Shown here in pieces: positions 63,842-64,000 of a stretch of 64,000 bases of DNA (its first letter is position 1; each line of letters opens with the position of its first letter). The translations under genes were made by a program, and so were the position numbers. This DNA comes from Roseibium aggregatum (lineage in GTDB: Bacteria > Pseudomonadota > Alphaproteobacteria > Rhizobiales > Stappiaceae). Location: assembly GCF_014692675.1 (NCBI RefSeq), contig NZ_JABFCZ010000030.1:1-64000 (forward strand), in the 5' to 3' direction. The notes below the pieces were generated by a model. That model made no database searches. It saw only the letters and a list, made by a program, of their open reading frames with translations, and was not told where the DNA came from.

Positions 63842-64000
63842 CAGCTTGTTATCCGGGTCGGATGTATCTGATAGCAGGCTGTTTTTTCATGGCTTATTCC
63901 GCTTCTGCACCGCAGTGCGGCAGGACCTTCCGTATCTGACAAGGGCTAAAGCCTTGTTTATACGCCAAAAGTCGTAGAACTTTACGGTATTGATAGGTCC
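63842..64000. other. Terminal intergenic segment
   Basis: The last 159 bases after hemW hold no recognisable gene. A T-run (63884-63889) follows GCAGGCTG without a convincing stem. Nothing else is seen. Confidence 0.5.

Overview
The window is a high-GC, gene-dense chromosomal segment of an alphaproteobacterium. Several features point to the order Hyphomicrobiales (Rhizobiales), probably a marine Stappiaceae-like genus such as Labrenzia/Roseibium. They are the hisB-DUF2628-hisH-DUF1330-hisA-hisF-hisE-coaA block, the hrcA | rph-rdgB-hemW block, a RegB/RegA redox pair, a CyaC-type redox adenylate cyclase and rhizobial-type DctBD signalling. The taxonomic placement is an inference from gene content and order. 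No rRNA, tRNA, prophage, insertion sequence or CRISPR array was seen.

Layout. 1-512 holds no convincing gene. 513-5121 (minus) is one tightly overlapping operon: the biotin ECF transporter bioM-bioN-bioY followed by an acyl-CoA ligase and a thiolase that lacks one catalytic cysteine. 5229-7319 is a divergent MocR regulator / LysE-family exporter pair. 7361-10649 carries single metabolic or envelope genes. 10767-14218 holds two tandem adenylate cyclases, each with a six-helix membrane anchor, a 2Fe-2S domain and a class III cyclase domain. 14265-20889 is argE plus a complete peptide-type ABC importer. 21439-25677 is a sugar-acid cluster (XylD-type dehydratase, PEP mutase/isocitrate-lyase-like enzyme, GNAT, DenD-type dehydrogenase). 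25681-28029 is a divergent pair of citrate synthase paralogues, one fused to a MerR-like DNA-binding domain.

28291-36484 (minus) is a C4-dicarboxylate-type module. The TRAP transporter dctPQM lies behind a consensus sigma-54 promoter with two upstream dyads, and the dctB/dctD two-component genes lie further upstream. An ECF41 sigma factor/carboxymuconolactone decarboxylase cassette with its own ECF41-type promoter sits between them. 36492-39580 is modE-modA-modB-modC with a ModE-like operator. 39621-47785 mixes a GMC oxidoreductase, membrane and DUF proteins, an Lrp/hppD divergon and an Lrp/class-V aminotransferase divergon.

47795-53785 is housekeeping (pyrF, histidine genes, coaA). 53891-56301 encodes two secreted proteins. 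The larger one appears to combine a von Hippel-Lindau beta-like domain, with its hydroxyproline-pocket residues almost fully kept, and a C-terminal MliC-like lysozyme-inhibitor domain; this is the most unusual object in the window. 56401-63841 returns to core genes: regA, regB, secB, a moeB/hesA-family gene, hrcA, rph, rdgB and hemW.

Start codons were often moved inward from the longest reading frame, using ribosome binding sites, ATGA/GTGA overlaps, family N-termini and, in one case, the promoter position.
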